Part shown: piece after piece, positions 49,351 to 59,947 of the stretch
Layout of the letters: each line of letters starts with the position of its first letter
Numbering within the stretch: the stretch's first letter is position 1
Assembly: GCF_002813635.1 (NCBI RefSeq)
Contig: NZ_CP016382.1
Span: forward strand, 1-64,000
DNA from: Spiribacter roseus
GTDB lineage: Bacteria > Pseudomonadota > Gammaproteobacteria > Nitrococcales > Nitrococcaceae
Length of the DNA stretch: 64,000 nucleotides
Direction of reading: 5' to 3'
The notes under the pieces: generated by a model
The model's input: only the letters and a program-made list of their open reading frames with translations
Databases searched by the model: none
What the model was told of the DNA's origin: nothing
Translations under genes and position numbers: made by a program

Positions 49351-50688
49351 ATGCGAAACGCGCTCTTCGCCCTGATCCCCGCCCTGATGGCGACGCCGGT
49401 CGCCGCGCAGTCCGGCGCGGGCGTCACCGAGTTCACCCTCGACAATGGCATGCAGATCCTGGTGCGCGAGGACCACCGCGCCCCGGTGGTGGTCTCGCAG
49501 GTCTGGTACCGCGTGGGCTCATCCTACGAGACCCGCGGCGAGACCGGCCTCTCGCATCTGTTTGAACACATGATGTTCAAGGGCACCGAGCGTCATGCCG
49601 AGGGCGAGTTCTCCGAAATCATCTCCCGCGAGGGTGGGCGGCTGAACGCCTTTACCGGGCGGGATTTCAGTGCCTACTTCGAGATCATGGCCGCCGACCG
49701 GCTGCCGGTGGCGCTCGAGCTTGAGGCCGATCGCATGGCCAATCTGCAGATCAACGCCGAGGCGCTGTCCACCGAGCGCGAGGTGGTGCTTGAAGAGCGC
49801 CGGCTGCGCACCGATGACCGGCCGGAGGGCCGCTTTGCCGAGCGTTATGCCGCCATCGCCCACCCCGGCACGGGTTATGCGCATCCCATCATCGGCTGGG
49901 CCGACGATGTGGCCGCGTTCGAGGTCGCGGATCTGCGTGACTGGTACGACCAGTGGTACACGCCCACCAACGCCACCCTGGTGGTGGCCGGTGACGTCGA
50001 GCCCGAGGCGGTTCATTCAATGGCGCAGGAATACTTCGGCGGCATTGAAGGCCGGGATGTGCCGGCGGTGCACGATCCCGACAACCTCCAGCCACCCGGC
50101 GAGCGGCGCGTCATCCATCGCGATCCCCAGGCGCGGGTGACGCAGCTGCGTATGGGTTACGAAGTGCCGTCCTTCGCCACGGCCGAGTCAGGCCGTGACC
50201 CCTACGCACTGCAGATGCTCGCCACCATCCTCGATGGCGGTGACGGCGCCCGGCTGGCCGAGGACCTGGTGCGCGGCTCGGGCGTGGCCGCTGCGGCCGG
50301 CGCGGGCTACAACCCCATGGTCAGGCTGGATGCCGAGTTCTCGCTGTTTGGCGTGCCGGCCGACGGTGATGTCGACGCGGTGGAAACGGCACTGCGCGAG
50401 CAGATCCGCCGTCTGCAGGAAACCCTGGTATCGGACGAGACGCTGGAGCGGGCCCGCAGCCAGATGCTGGCCGATCACCTGTTCGAAATGGACTCGGTGT
50501 TCTATCAGGCCATGCAGCTCGGCATGCTCGAGACCACCGGTGCCGGGTGGCAGACCCTCAATGAGTTCGAGGAAAACGTGCGCGCCCTGACCGCGGAGGA
50601 TCTGCGGGCCGCCGCCCGTGAATATCTCCGCCCCGAGATGCTGTCCGTCGGCATCATGCAAGCCGCCGATCAGGAGGAGACCGGATGA
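49351..50688 (+). CDS. M16 family zinc peptidase, catalytic subunit
   Basis: The start at 49351 gives 445 residues with a signal peptide cleaved near VAA-QS (residue 20). The inverted zinc motif is HLFEHMMFKG, with a downstream glutamate in STEREVVLEERR. It is a pitrilysin/insulinase-type protease active in the periplasm. The next gene encodes a partner without the zinc motif, an arrangement like the two-subunit processing-type peptidases. The substrate is unknown. Confidence 0.88.
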   Translation: MRNALFALIPALMATPVAAQSGAGVTEFTLDNGMQILVREDHRAPVVVSQVWYRVGSSYETRGETGLSHLFEHMMFKGTERHAEGEFSEIISREGGRLNAFTGRDFSAYFEIMAADRLPVALELEADRMANLQINAEALSTEREVVLEERRLRTDDRPEGRFAERYAAIAHPGTGYAHPIIGWADDVAAFEVADLRDWYDQWYTPTNATLVVAGDVEPEAVHSMAQEYFGGIEGRDVPAVHDPDNLQPPGERRVIHRDPQARVTQLRMGYEVPSFATAESGRDPYALQMLATILDGGDGARLAEDLVRGSGVAAAAGAGYNPMVRLDAEFSLFGVPADGDVDAVETALREQIRRLQETLVSDETLERARSQMLADHLFEMDSVFYQAMQLGMLETTGAGWQTLNEFEENVRALTAEDLRAAAREYLRPEMLSVGIMQAADQEETG

Positions 50689-52003
50689 AGCGTCTCATCG
50701 TCGCGGCGGCCCTGATCCTTTTCAGTCACACAGGGGGCGCAATGCAGGCCGATATCCAGGAGTGGACCACCCGTGCCGGCACTGAGGTGCTGTTCGTCGA
50801 GCGCCACGAGCTGCCGATCGTCGACGTCCGCGTGACCTTTGATGCCGGCAGCGCCCGCGATGGCGATACGCCCGGCCTGGCGCGGATGACCAGCAATCTG
50901 CTGCTGGAGGGAACGCCCGAGCGCTCGGCGGGGACCATCGCCCGCGGATTCGAGCGCTACGGCGCCCGGGTCAGCACCGGCAGTGGCCGTGACACCGCCC
51001 AGGTCAGCGTTCGCGCGCTGAGTGAGCCAGCGCGCCTTGACCCGGTGATCGACAGCCTGGCCGACGTCATCGCCAAGGCCGATTTTCCCGCCGATGCCGT
51101 CGAGCGCGTCCGCCGGCAGATGAGCCTTGGGCTGCAGCAGGCGCAGTCGTCGGCCTCGGCGCTCGCCGAGAAGGCCTTCATGCGTGGCATCTACGGCGAG
51201 CATCCCTACGCCACACCGCCCGGGGGCACCCTGGAGTCGGTGGAAGCGCTGACCCGCGCGGCGGTGGTCGACTTTCATCGCCGCCACTACACCGCCCGCA
51301 ACGCAACCATCGCCATTGTCGGCGATCTCAGTGCCGAGCGCGCCGAAGCGATCGCCAACGCCCTGAGCGGCGCGCTGCCGGCCGGTGAGGCGCTGGCGGC
51401 GCTGCCGCCGGTGGAGCTCCCGAGCTCGGCGCAGACCATCCGCGTGCCGCTGGAAGCCGAGCAGACCCACGTCATGATGGGCCAGCCGTCGGTGCGCAAG
51501 GGCAGTGAAGCCTATTATCCGCTGTATCTGGGCAACCACATCCTCGGCGGCGGGGGACTGACCTCTATCCTTGCCGAGCGCATGCGCGAGGAGCGTGGCC
51601 TGTCCTACAGCAGTGCCTCGTCCCTGACGTCCGCTGCCCGCCGCGGGCGGTTCCAGATGACCACCCAGGTGCGCAATGATTCGCTGCCCGAGGCGCTGTC
51701 GGTGATGCGGGACAGCCTTGAGGAGATGCGGGTCGACGAGCCGGCGGCGCAGCGGCTGAGTGACTCGAAGCGCAACATCACCGGCAGCTTCCCGTTGCAG
51801 CTCGACAGCAACCGGGATCTGCTGGGCTACATTGCCACCATCGGTTTTTACGACCTGTCGCGGGATTATCTCGAGGCGTTCGTCGAGCGCATCGATGGGC
51901 TGGATGGCGAGGCGGTCCGCGCGGCCATGCACGAGCACATCGACCCGGCGCGCAATGTCACCGTGCTGGTCGGCCCGGAGGCCACGATCGACGCCGCTGA
52001 ATA

Positions 52004-52004
<1 letters not shown>
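50685..52004 (+). CDS. M16 family peptidase-like subunit without zinc motif
   Basis: The 439-residue protein has an N-terminal signal sequence (MKRLIVAAALILFSHTGGAMQ). Where the HxxEH motif should be it reads GLARMTSNLLLEG, so it cannot bind zinc. The substrate-binding glycine-rich and C-terminal RxxxY-type segments (ERGLSYSSASSL) remain. It probably forms a heterodimer with the preceding gene product, whose stop it overlaps by 4 bases. Confidence 0.88.
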
Positions 52005-53120
<1,116 letters not shown>

Positions 53121-53286
53121 TTGCGCGGCGTCCAGCCCTGCCGTATTGTCCAAACCAAGTGCATGATCATGCTGTGGTCAGCACCCGGCAGCCCGACGTT
53201 CGGGCGGTCTAAAGGAAGGCAGACGCCTTCTGCGATGTTTGACCTGTCGGTTTGATAGACCCGGCAGACCTTGATGAGACAGATAG
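53121..53286 (+). promoter_or_regulatory. Promoter and structured leader of the RRM gene
   Basis: A promoter fits at TTGCGC (53121-53126), 17 bp, TATTGT (53144-53149). The leader of about 130 nt then contains a GCATGATCATGC palindrome (53161-53172), GCCCGA-CGT-TCGGGC (53191-53205) and GAAGGC-AGAC-GCCTTC (53215-53230). Long folded leaders are common in cold-shock and RNA-binding protein genes. This one may sense temperature or be bound by its own product. Confidence 0.45.
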
Positions 53287-53565
53287 ATGAAATCGATTTA
53301 CGTGGGCAATCTGCCCTTCTCCGCCTCCGAGGATGAAGTCCGTGACCTTTTCGCCAACCACGGCGAGGTCAAAGAGGTGCGGATGATCTCCGATCGGGAA
53401 ACCGGTCGTCCTCGTGGCTTCGGCTTCGTGCGCATGGACCCTGCCGAGGCGGACGCCGCCATCGAGGCACTCAATGGCACGGAAATGGGCGGACGCACGC
53501 TGCGCATCAATGAGGCGCAGGAACGTAAGCCCGGCGGTGGAGGCGGCCCGCGCCGTTCCTGGTAA
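53287..53565 (+). CDS. RNA-binding protein with one RRM domain
   Basis: The 92-residue protein is a single RNA recognition motif. RNP2 is IYVGNLPF (residues 4-11) and RNP1 is GRPRGFGFVRM. A short basic glycine-rich tail follows (KPGGGGGPRRSW). Such proteins are often cold-induced in proteobacteria and act as RNA chaperones. It has its own promoter, a folded leader and a strong terminator, so it is a stand-alone unit. Confidence 0.93.
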   Translation: MKSIYVGNLPFSASEDEVRDLFANHGEVKEVRMISDRETGRPRGFGFVRMDPAEADAAIEALNGTEMGGRTLRINEAQERKPGGGGGPRRSW

Positions 53566-53583
53566 CCGCAGGACTTGACTGCC

Positions 53584-53619
53584 AGGGCCCGATGCCGCGT
53601 GCGGCATCGGGCCCTTTTT
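53584..53619 (+). terminator. Intrinsic terminator of the RRM gene
   Basis: AGGGCCCGATGCC pairs with GGCATCGGGCCCT around a small CGTG-type loop, followed immediately by TTTTTT. It is one of the strongest hairpins in the window. Confidence 0.93.
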
Positions 53620-53679
53620 TATGGGCGATCGCTGATCCAGCGGGATGACCGCCGCCATCCGCTCAGGTCACAATGAGCC

Positions 53680-54588
53680 ATGGACTCGACCACCGCCGAG
53701 CGTCGCTATCGCGCTTTTCTCGCTGCCGCGCAGCTCCGTTATCCCTGGCAGTTCCGCTGCCCCGGGGGCCCCGAGGACGCCGAGGGCGTTCAGGTGGATG
53801 TCCCGCCGGGCTGGTATGGCGTGCTCGAGCGACTCTTCGAGCAGGTCGAAGCCGGCATGCCCGTGGCCGAGCGCCACGGTTTTCGCTGGCGTCGGCTGTG
53901 CGCCCGCCAGGGGATGCTGGAGGTGGCGTTTGACGGCCTCCGCGACCCGGTCTCGCCGCGGGTGGTCGAGGCCCGCGACCGCGCGGCGGTAACCTGCGAG
54001 GCCTGCGGCTACCCGGGCGCCCGCCGCGAAGTGGCCGGACGGTTCGCCGTCAGCTGCAATCATCATTTCATCGAACGCCTGCTCCACGGCCATCCGCAGG
54101 GCGAGTCCGCCGCGCGCCACTGGTGGGATACGCCTCAGCCGGGCCTGGGCAACCGCACGCCAGCGGCTTACATGGCCGCCGGGCCACCGTCGGAAGTCCT
54201 CATCGAACAGGCGCTGCGTCTGGCCATGCCGCCGGTGCCGACACTGGAGCCCGCGCATCGCCAGCGTCTGCAGGCGGTGTGGCCGGTCCTCGACGAGGCA
54301 CTGGGCGAGGGACTGCGCAGCCTGCGGGTGGCGGAGTTCAACCCCCATGCACGCCGCGGCGGCACGCTGATCGCCCTGGTGGCGGGGTCAGCCGATGCCT
54401 CCGCGCAGGCGGCCGCCGTGACCCGCCTGGCCCGAAACGGCTTCAGTGATCTGCGGCTGCGCCTGGTGGCGCAGTCCGATCTGGTCGCGCCCGCTGCGGC
54501 GGACGATCCCTGGGCCTGCATGCTGGCGCTCGAGGCATCGGTCAGTCTGTCGCGGGCCGAGCCGGATCAGGCATTTCTGGTGCGATAG
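53680..54588 (+). CDS. Unknown 302-residue protein with a zinc-ribbon-like half and an antitoxin-like segment
   Basis: The N-terminal half (about 1-135) resembles a small family seen in phages and bacteria: PWQFRCPGGP, GWYGVLERLFEQVEA and CEACGYPGARR, with a C-x2-C pair and later C-N-H-H. Residues about 145-180 (WWDTPQPGLGNRTPAAYMAA) resemble the C-terminal helix region of MbcA/ParS/Xre antitoxins (W.rTPNpaLGGRTP). The remaining 120 residues are unrecognised. No toxin partner (RES domain) is adjacent. Function is unknown. The end overlaps the convergent rsmJ by 22 bases. Confidence 0.6.
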   Translation: MDSTTAERRYRAFLAAAQLRYPWQFRCPGGPEDAEGVQVDVPPGWYGVLERLFEQVEAGMPVAERHGFRWRRLCARQGMLEVAFDGLRDPVSPRVVEARDRAAVTCEACGYPGARREVAGRFAVSCNHHFIERLLHGHPQGESAARHWWDTPQPGLGNRTPAAYMAAGPPSEVLIEQALRLAMPPVPTLEPAHRQRLQAVWPVLDEALGEGLRSLRVAEFNPHARRGGTLIALVAGSADASAQAAAVTRLARNGFSDLRLRLVAQSDLVAPAAADDPWACMLALEASVSLSRAEPDQAFLVR

Positions 54589-55310
54589 ACATCAAACCGG
54601 GTGCTGCGGCCCGGCAGGTGATAATCCGGGGGCTGATCGGCCAGCGGTGCGGCATGGCGGTGGCGCTTGACCACCACGCGCTCGGTGGCCACGGCCCGTG
54701 CCCGGGCAAGCAGTGCGCGCTCGTCCGTTGTGTCGGTCAGAAGCGCCTGCAGCAGGGCCAGTTCCTTGCCGGCGGCACCGCGGCGCCGGCCGGAATACAT
54801 CGGATCAAGATAGACCACCGCCGGGCTGACGTCGCCGGCCGCGCCGGTCAGCCAGTCCACCGCGTCGACGGCGTGGGCGTGCATGCGGCCCGTGCGCTCG
54901 CCGGCGCCGGCCGCCGTGGCCCGCTGCAGTCCATCGGTGAGGAGCGCATGCACCACGGGCGAGCGCTCGAGGAGGGTGACGCGGGCGCCGGCGCTGGCAA
55001 GTACGAAGGCATCGCGCCCCAGCCCCGCGGTGGCGTCGACCACCCACGGGCAGTGTTGGTGGGTGATCCCGCAGGCGCGGACGACGGCCTCGTGCTGGTG
55101 GCGCTGTCGGGCACTGCGATAGCCCTGCACGCCGCTTACGAACTCCGCGCGCATGCACATGGCCGGGCCGGCGGCCTGGCAGAGACTGAGACCGTCCGGT
55201 GCCAGCCACAGGTACAGGCCGCGCGCGGGAGGATGGGTCCACCGGGGGCTGCCAAGCCGCTCGGACAGCGTTCCGGCGGCCGCCATCGACGTCTCATCGG
55301 CGGCCACCAC
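54567..55310 (-). CDS. rsmJ: 16S rRNA (guanine-1516-N2)-methyltransferase
   Basis: The call rests on the RsmJ pattern VDATAGLGRDAFVLASAG, VTLLERSPVVHALLTDGL and VVYLDPMYSGRRRGA, followed by ERVVVKRHRHAAPLA. It methylates G1516 in 16S rRNA. A GTG at 55310 gives about 247 residues, the family length. An ATG at 55370 would lengthen it by 20 residues, and one at 55286 would shorten it by 8. The gene is divergent from phaC. Confidence 0.88.
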   Translation of the reverse strand: MVAADETSMAAAGTLSERLGSPRWTHPPARGLYLWLAPDGLSLCQAAGPAMCMRAEFVSGVQGYRSARQRHQHEAVVRACGITHQHCPWVVDATAGLGRDAFVLASAGARVTLLERSPVVHALLTDGLQRATAAGAGERTGRMHAHAVDAVDWLTGAAGDVSPAVVYLDPMYSGRRRGAAGKELALLQALLTDTTDERALLARARAVATERVVVKRHRHAAPLADQPPDYHLPGRSTRFDVYRTRNA

Positions 55311-55328
55311 GGGTGGCGGTGAAGGGGT

Positions 55329-55358
55329 TTGTGGCGGTTTGTCGCAGTGCCGTATGAT
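55329..55358 (+). promoter_or_regulatory. Possible phaC promoter
   Basis: TTGTGG (55329-55334) and TATGAT (55353-55358) are 18 bp apart, 37 bases before the phaC start codon. It lies inside the 5' part of the rsmJ region. The match is fair, not perfect. Confidence 0.35.
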
Positions 55359-55394
55359 CCCAATCACCATTTGTTTCGTGAGCGGAGGCTCGCT

Positions 55395-57197
55395 ATGACT
55401 GACAAGCAGGATACCGGAACCGGTCAGGTCGACCCCAACGAGCTGTCACGCTCGCTGGCCGAGGTCGCCGGCCGCAGTCAGCATCTGGTCAAGGACTTTC
55501 TGACGCGTCAGCAGTTCGGCCAGCAGATTTCGGTGGACGATGCGCTGCACATGAGCAAGCTCTTCCAGGACCTCTACACCCGCCTGATGGCCGACCCCGT
55601 GCAGTTGATGGAGTCGCAGATGGCCTTCTGGCAGGACTACCTGTCGATTGTCCAGAATCAGACGCTGCGCATGATGGGCGTCGAGAGCGAGCCGGTGCGC
55701 GCCGCGCCGAAGAGCGACAAGCGCTTCCAGCACGATGCCTGGGACGACAATCCGTTCTTCGATTTCGTCAAGCAGACCTATCTGTTGACCGCCGATTACC
55801 TCAATCACTCGGTGAACACCGTTGAGGGGCTCGACGAGAAGACCCAGCGCAAGATCGACTTCCATACGCGGCAGTTCATCAGCGCCGCTTCGCCCAGCAA
55901 TTTCCTCGCCACCAACCCCGAGGTGCTTGAGCGGACCGTCGAGACCGGCGGCCAGAACCTGGTGGACGGCCTCAATAACCTCCTCGAGGACCTGGAACGC
56001 GGCAACGGCAAGCTCAAGATCCGCCAGACGCATCCGAACGCCTTTGAAGTGGGCGAGGATCTGGCGGTGACGCCCGGCAAGGTGGTGTACGAGAACGAGC
56101 TGATGCAGCTGATCCAGTATGCGCCCGCCACGGAGCAGGTGGCGCGCCGGCCGCTGCTGTTCGTGCCGCCGTGGATCAACAAGTACTACATTCTCGATCT
56201 CCGGCCCAAGAATTCGCTGGTCAAATGGCTGGTGGACCAGGGCTTTACGGTGTTCGTCATTTCATGGCGCAACCCGGATGCCGAACTCGCCGACAAGGAG
56301 TTCGAGGACTACATGAAGCTGGGTCCGCTGGCGGCGCTGGATGCCGTCGAGCAGGCGGTCGGCGAGCGCGACGTCAACATCATCGGCTACTGTCTGGGCG
56401 GCACGCTGCTGGCCTCAACCCTCGCCTGGATGGCCAGTCGGGGCGAGGGCGGCGTGAACAGCGCCACCTTCCTGACCACGCTGCTGGACTTTGACAGCCC
56501 CGGCGAGCTCGAGGTGTTCATTGACGAGGAGCAGCTCACCAATCTCGAAAAGCAGATGAACGAGCGTGGCTACCTGGCCGGCAATCAGATGGCGTCGACC
56601 ATGTCGAGTCTGCGCTCCAACGATCTGGTCTGGTCGTTTTTCGTCAACAACTACCTCAAGGGCCAGGATCCGTTCCCGTTCGATCTGCTCTACTGGAACC
56701 AGGACTCCACCAACATGCCGGCGCGCATGCATGCCTTCTATCTGCGCAAGATGTACCTCGAGAACAAGCTGCGCGAGCCGGGCGGCATCACGCTGGACGG
56801 TATTCCCATCGACCTCGGCAAGGTCGAGGTGCCGTCGTATTTCGTCTCGGCCAAGGAAGACCATATCGCGCCCTGGCATGCCTGCTACCGCGGCTCGCAG
56901 CTGTTGAGCGGGTCGACGCGTTTCGTGCTGGGTGGCTCGGGGCATATCGCCGGCGTCGTCAACCCGCCTGAAAAGCAGAAGTACGGCTACTGGCTGAACG
57001 GGCGCAACCCCAAGAACCCGGATACCTGGTTCAACGGCGCCAAGCACCATGAGGGCTCCTGGTGGCTCGACTGGGCCAAGTGGCTGTCGCCGAAGCGCGG
57101 TGGCGAGGTGCCGGCACGGACCCCCGGTGATGGCAAGCTGACCCCCATCGAGGATGCGCCGGGCCGGTACGTGAAGGAGCCGAGCGATGGTCGATGA
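55395..57197 (+). CDS. phaC: Class I poly(3-hydroxyalkanoate) synthase
   Basis: The 600-residue enzyme polymerises hydroxyacyl-CoA on the granule surface. Catalytic residues are C333 in GYCLGG, D489 in KEDHIAPW and H517 in GSGHIAG. The [13 protein letters not shown] and WRNPD segments are diagnostic. The length is class I (short-chain monomers), and no phaE is present. The ATG at 55395 has GGAGG upstream. The stop overlaps the purE start. No phaA, phaB or phasin gene is in the window. Confidence 0.96.
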   Translation: MTDKQDTGTGQVDPNELSRSLAEVAGRSQHLVKDFLTRQQFGQQISVDDALHMSKLFQDLYTRLMADPVQLMESQMAFWQDYLSIVQNQTLRMMGVESEPVRAAPKSDKRFQHDAWDDNPFFDFVKQTYLLTADYLNHSVNTVEGLDEKTQRKIDFHTRQFISAASPSNFLATNPEVLERTVETGGQNLVDGLNNLLEDLERGNGKLKIRQTHPNAFEVGEDLAVTPGKVVYENELMQLIQYAPATEQVARRPLLFVPPWINKYYILDLRPKNSLVKWLVDQGFTVFVISWRNPDAELADKEFEDYMKLGPLAALDAVEQAVGERDVNIIGYCLGGTLLASTLAWMASRGEGGVNSATFLTTLLDFDSPGELEVFIDEEQLTNLEKQMNERGYLAGNQMASTMSSLRSNDLVWSFFVNNYLKGQDPFPFDLLYWNQDSTNMPARMHAFYLRKMYLENKLREPGGITLDGIPIDLGKVEVPSYFVSAKEDHIAPWHACYRGSQLLSGSTRFVLGGSGHIAGVVNPPEKQKYGYWLNGRNPKNPDTWFNGAKHHEGSWWLDWAKWLSPKRGGEVPARTPGDGKLTPIEDAPGRYVKEPSDGR

Positions 57198-57678
57198 CGC
57201 CCCGCGGGTCGGCATCATCATGGGTAGTCGCTCCGACTGGGAGACCATGGCCCATGCCGACAGTGTGCTAAAGGAGCTCGGCGTGCGCCACGAGTGCCGG
57301 ATCGTCTCGGCGCACCGCACGCCGGCGCGCATGAACGACTACGCGGCGACGGCGCGGGAGCGTGGTCTGCGGGCCATCATTGCCGGTGCGGGTGGAGCCG
57401 CCCATCTGCCCGGCATGGTGGCGGCCCAGACGCCGGTGCCGGTGCTGGGCGTGCCGGTCCAGAGCCGCGCCCTCAAGGGGCTCGACTCGCTGCTGTCCAT
57501 CGCGCAGATGCCGGGTGGCGTGCCGGTGGCCACGTTCGCCATCGGCGAATCCGGGGCACGCAATGCCGCGCTGTTCGCCGTGGCGATGCTGGCGGCGGAT
57601 GACCCGGCCCTTGCCGAGCGTCTCGACGCCTTCCGTGAGGCCCAGGCGCAGAAGGTGATCGAGGATGAGCTGCCTTGA
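57187..57678 (+). CDS. purE: N5-carboxyaminoimidazole ribonucleotide mutase
   Basis: The 163-residue enzyme moves the carboxyl group of N5-CAIR to give CAIR in purine synthesis. Motifs are [24 protein letters not shown] and [15 protein letters not shown]. It overlaps phaC by 11 bases and purK by 4, so purE and purK are coupled and may share the phaC transcript. Confidence 0.96.
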   Translation: MVDDAPRVGIIMGSRSDWETMAHADSVLKELGVRHECRIVSAHRTPARMNDYAATARERGLRAIIAGAGGAAHLPGMVAAQTPVPVLGVPVQSRALKGLDSLLSIAQMPGGVPVATFAIGESGARNAALFAVAMLAADDPALAERLDAFREAQAQKVIEDELP

Positions 57679-58823
57679 CTGACCCGGTCCTGCCCGGCGC
57701 CACCCTCGGCATCCTTGGCAGTGGGCAGCTGGGCCGTATGCTGGCGCAGTCCGCGCGGCGCATGGGGTATCGCGTTCACACTCTCTCGCCGGCCACGGAT
57801 TCGCCGACCGGACAGATCGCCGACCGCGAGACCGTCGCCGCCTACGAAGACCTTGATGCCATCGAGCGCTTCGCCCGCGATGTCGATGCGGTCACGTTCG
57901 AGTTCGAGAACATATCCTCGGCGGCGGCCGATGTCGCTGCCCGGCATGGCCCGGTGCGACCGCGCGGCGAGGTGCTGCACCTGTGCCAGAACCGCTGGCG
58001 CGAAAAGCATGCCCTGACCGACGCCGGGCTGCCCACCGCCCCCTACGAAGCGGTGGAGTCACTCGAGGCGCTGTCGGCCGCCATTGCCCGGCTGGGGACG
58101 CCCTGCATCCTGAAAACCGCCGGCTTTGGCTATGACGGCAAGGGCCAGGCCCGGATCGACACCGCGGATGATGCGGCGGCGGCCTGGGCGGCCATCGGCC
58201 GGGGTCCGGCGATTCTCGAGGGCGTGGTCGACTTCGCCGCCGAGCTGTCGGTGGTGGCCGCCCGCGGCGCGGCGGGGGATCAGGTGGACTTTGGCGTCAT
58301 CGAGAACCGGCACGTCGATCACATCCTGGATGTGTCCATTGCCGACGCCCCGCTCACCGACGCCCAGATCACGCGGGCCCGGGAGATCGCCGCGACCGTG
58401 ATGGAAGCGTTCGACGTGGTGGGTGTGCTCTGCGTGGAGCTCTTTCTGGACCAGAACGGCGAGCTGCTGGTCAATGAGCTGGCGCCGCGGCCGCATAACT
58501 CCGGCCATCTGACCATCGAGGCCTGCCCCAGCAGTCAGTTCGATCAGCAGCTGCGGGCGGTCTGTGGCCTGCCACTGGGGGATACCCAGCGCCAGCGGCC
58601 CACCGCCATGGCCAACCTGCTGGGCGATCTCTGGGCGCATGGCGAGCCCGACTGGGCCGCGGCGCTATCCGCGCCGAGCGTCAACCTGCACCTCTACGGT
58701 AAGGCCGAGCCCAGACCCGGCCGCAAGATGGGGCATCTGACCGCCTCGGCCCCGGATCGGGACGAAGCGGTCCGCCGCGTCCAGGCGGCCCGGGCCGCCC
58801 TGGTCCGCCCCCCCAATCCCTGA
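57675..58823 (+). CDS. purK: N5-carboxyaminoimidazole ribonucleotide synthase
   Basis: The start is a TTG overlapping the purE stop (TTGA). The 382-residue ATP-grasp enzyme makes N5-CAIR from AIR, bicarbonate and ATP. Motifs are [47 protein letters not shown] and [12 protein letters not shown]. The length is normal. Confidence 0.96.
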   Translation: MTDPVLPGATLGILGSGQLGRMLAQSARRMGYRVHTLSPATDSPTGQIADRETVAAYEDLDAIERFARDVDAVTFEFENISSAAADVAARHGPVRPRGEVLHLCQNRWREKHALTDAGLPTAPYEAVESLEALSAAIARLGTPCILKTAGFGYDGKGQARIDTADDAAAAWAAIGRGPAILEGVVDFAAELSVVAARGAAGDQVDFGVIENRHVDHILDVSIADAPLTDAQITRAREIAATVMEAFDVVGVLCVELFLDQNGELLVNELAPRPHNSGHLTIEACPSSQFDQQLRAVCGLPLGDTQRQRPTAMANLLGDLWAHGEPDWAAALSAPSVNLHLYGKAEPRPGRKMGHLTASAPDRDEAVRRVQAARAALVRPPNP

Positions 58824-58853
58824 CCCCTTTCAGCACGGAACAATCAATCAACC

Positions 58854-59747
58854 ATGTGGTTTCGCAATCTCTGCGTCTATCAAATCGCCGATGCCTTCAC
58901 CATCGATGCCGAGGCGCTGGAGGACCGGCTCAGTGCCGGCCAGTTCCAGCCCGTCGGCCCGCATGATCCGGAAACCCGCGGCTGGGTTCCACCGCTCGAG
59001 AAGGGGGGTGAGACGCTGGTGCATGCGGCCGGTGACCGTTTCATGATCTGCCTGCAGACCGAAACCCGGGTGCTGCCGCCGGCGGTGGTGCGGGAAAACG
59101 TCGATGCCCGCGTGGCCGAGCGCGAGGATGCCATGGCCCGACCTTTGGGGCGGCGCGAGAAGGCCCGCATCAAAGAAGAGGTGACCATCGATCTGCTGCC
59201 ACGGGCCTTCACGCGCAGCAAACGCGCCTACGCCTATCTGGATCTGAGCGGACGCTGGCTGGTTGTGGATGCCGCCACCTGGCGTGAGGCCGAGCTGCTC
59301 ACGGATGATCTGCGGGCGCTGCTGGGCAGCCTGCCCATCCGGCCGCTGCAGACCGAGAGCGCGCCGCATCAGGTCATGACCGAGTGGCTCGCCCATGACC
59401 GCTTCCCTTCCGACCTGGAGCCGGGCGAGGAGGCGGTGTTCGAGGATCCCCGCAGCGAGGGCGCCGAGGTGCGCTGCAAACGCCAGGACCTGCGCAGCGC
59501 CGAAATCCGTGGCCATATCAAGGCCGGTAAGCGCGTCCGTCGGCTGGCGATGACCTGGGATGATCGGGTCAACGCAGTGCTCGACTCGGATCTGTCCATC
59601 AAGCGACTGAAGTTCACCGATGGCGTACAGAGTGATGTCGATGACCGCGATGCCGAGTCGCCGCAGGAGCGGTTCGATGCCGACTTTGTGATCATGGCCG
59701 AGGAGCTGGGTCGGTTTCTGCCGCGGTTGATGGCCTGGTTTGACTGA
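58854..59747 (+). CDS. rdgC: Recombination-associated protein RdgC
   Basis: The 297-residue ring-forming DNA-binding protein limits RecA-driven recombination. It begins MWFRNLCVYQI, contains the FQPVGPHDPETRGWVPPL segment, and ends EELGRFLPRLMAWFD, all typical of RdgC. It stands alone between purK and a convergent gene. Confidence 0.95.
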   Translation: MWFRNLCVYQIADAFTIDAEALEDRLSAGQFQPVGPHDPETRGWVPPLEKGGETLVHAAGDRFMICLQTETRVLPPAVVRENVDARVAEREDAMARPLGRREKARIKEEVTIDLLPRAFTRSKRAYAYLDLSGRWLVVDAATWREAELLTDDLRALLGSLPIRPLQTESAPHQVMTEWLAHDRFPSDLEPGEEAVFEDPRSEGAEVRCKRQDLRSAEIRGHIKAGKRVRRLAMTWDDRVNAVLDSDLSIKRLKFTDGVQSDVDDRDAESPQERFDADFVIMAEELGRFLPRLMAWFD

Positions 59748-59775
59748 CGGGGATCATCAGCGGCGTCATCCGGAC

Positions 59776-59801
59776 AAAAAAAAGCCGACGATGACGTCGG
59801 C
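59776..59801 (-). terminator. Intrinsic terminator downstream of the amidohydrolase gene
   Basis: A perfect 7-bp GC-rich stem with a 4-nt loop is followed by eight T on the minus strand. It ends transcripts from the histone-deacetylase-like gene and any small RNA in between. rdgC on the other strand gains only the hairpin without a T-run. Confidence 0.85.
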
Positions 59802-59852
59802 CAAGAGGAGGAGAGTCGGTTCAGGGGATCGCCCCTGACAACGACTCTTATC
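59776..59852 (-). ncRNA. Possible small RNA with exposed anti-Shine-Dalgarno segment
   Basis: On the minus strand a weak promoter (TTCCGG at 59878-59873, 17 bp, TAGGAT at 59855-59850) precedes a strong hairpin (59848-59812: AGAGTCG and TCAGGGG arms pairing with CCCCTGA and CGACTCT). A single-stranded CTCCTCCTCTTGG follows. Next comes GCCGACG-TCAT-CGTCGGC (59801-59784) and a run of eight T, a textbook intrinsic terminator. The product would be about 70-75 nt with a CCUCCU segment able to pair with ribosome-binding sites. It may instead be the 3' end of the amidohydrolase mRNA. Confidence 0.35.
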
Positions 59853-59947
59853 CTAGTCCTTGTCGCATGCTGCCGGAATAGCCATGGCGGATGATCGCCT
59901 ATGCTTGCAGGGCACAAATGCCCGGGAACCGCCGCGACGCCGCGTTG

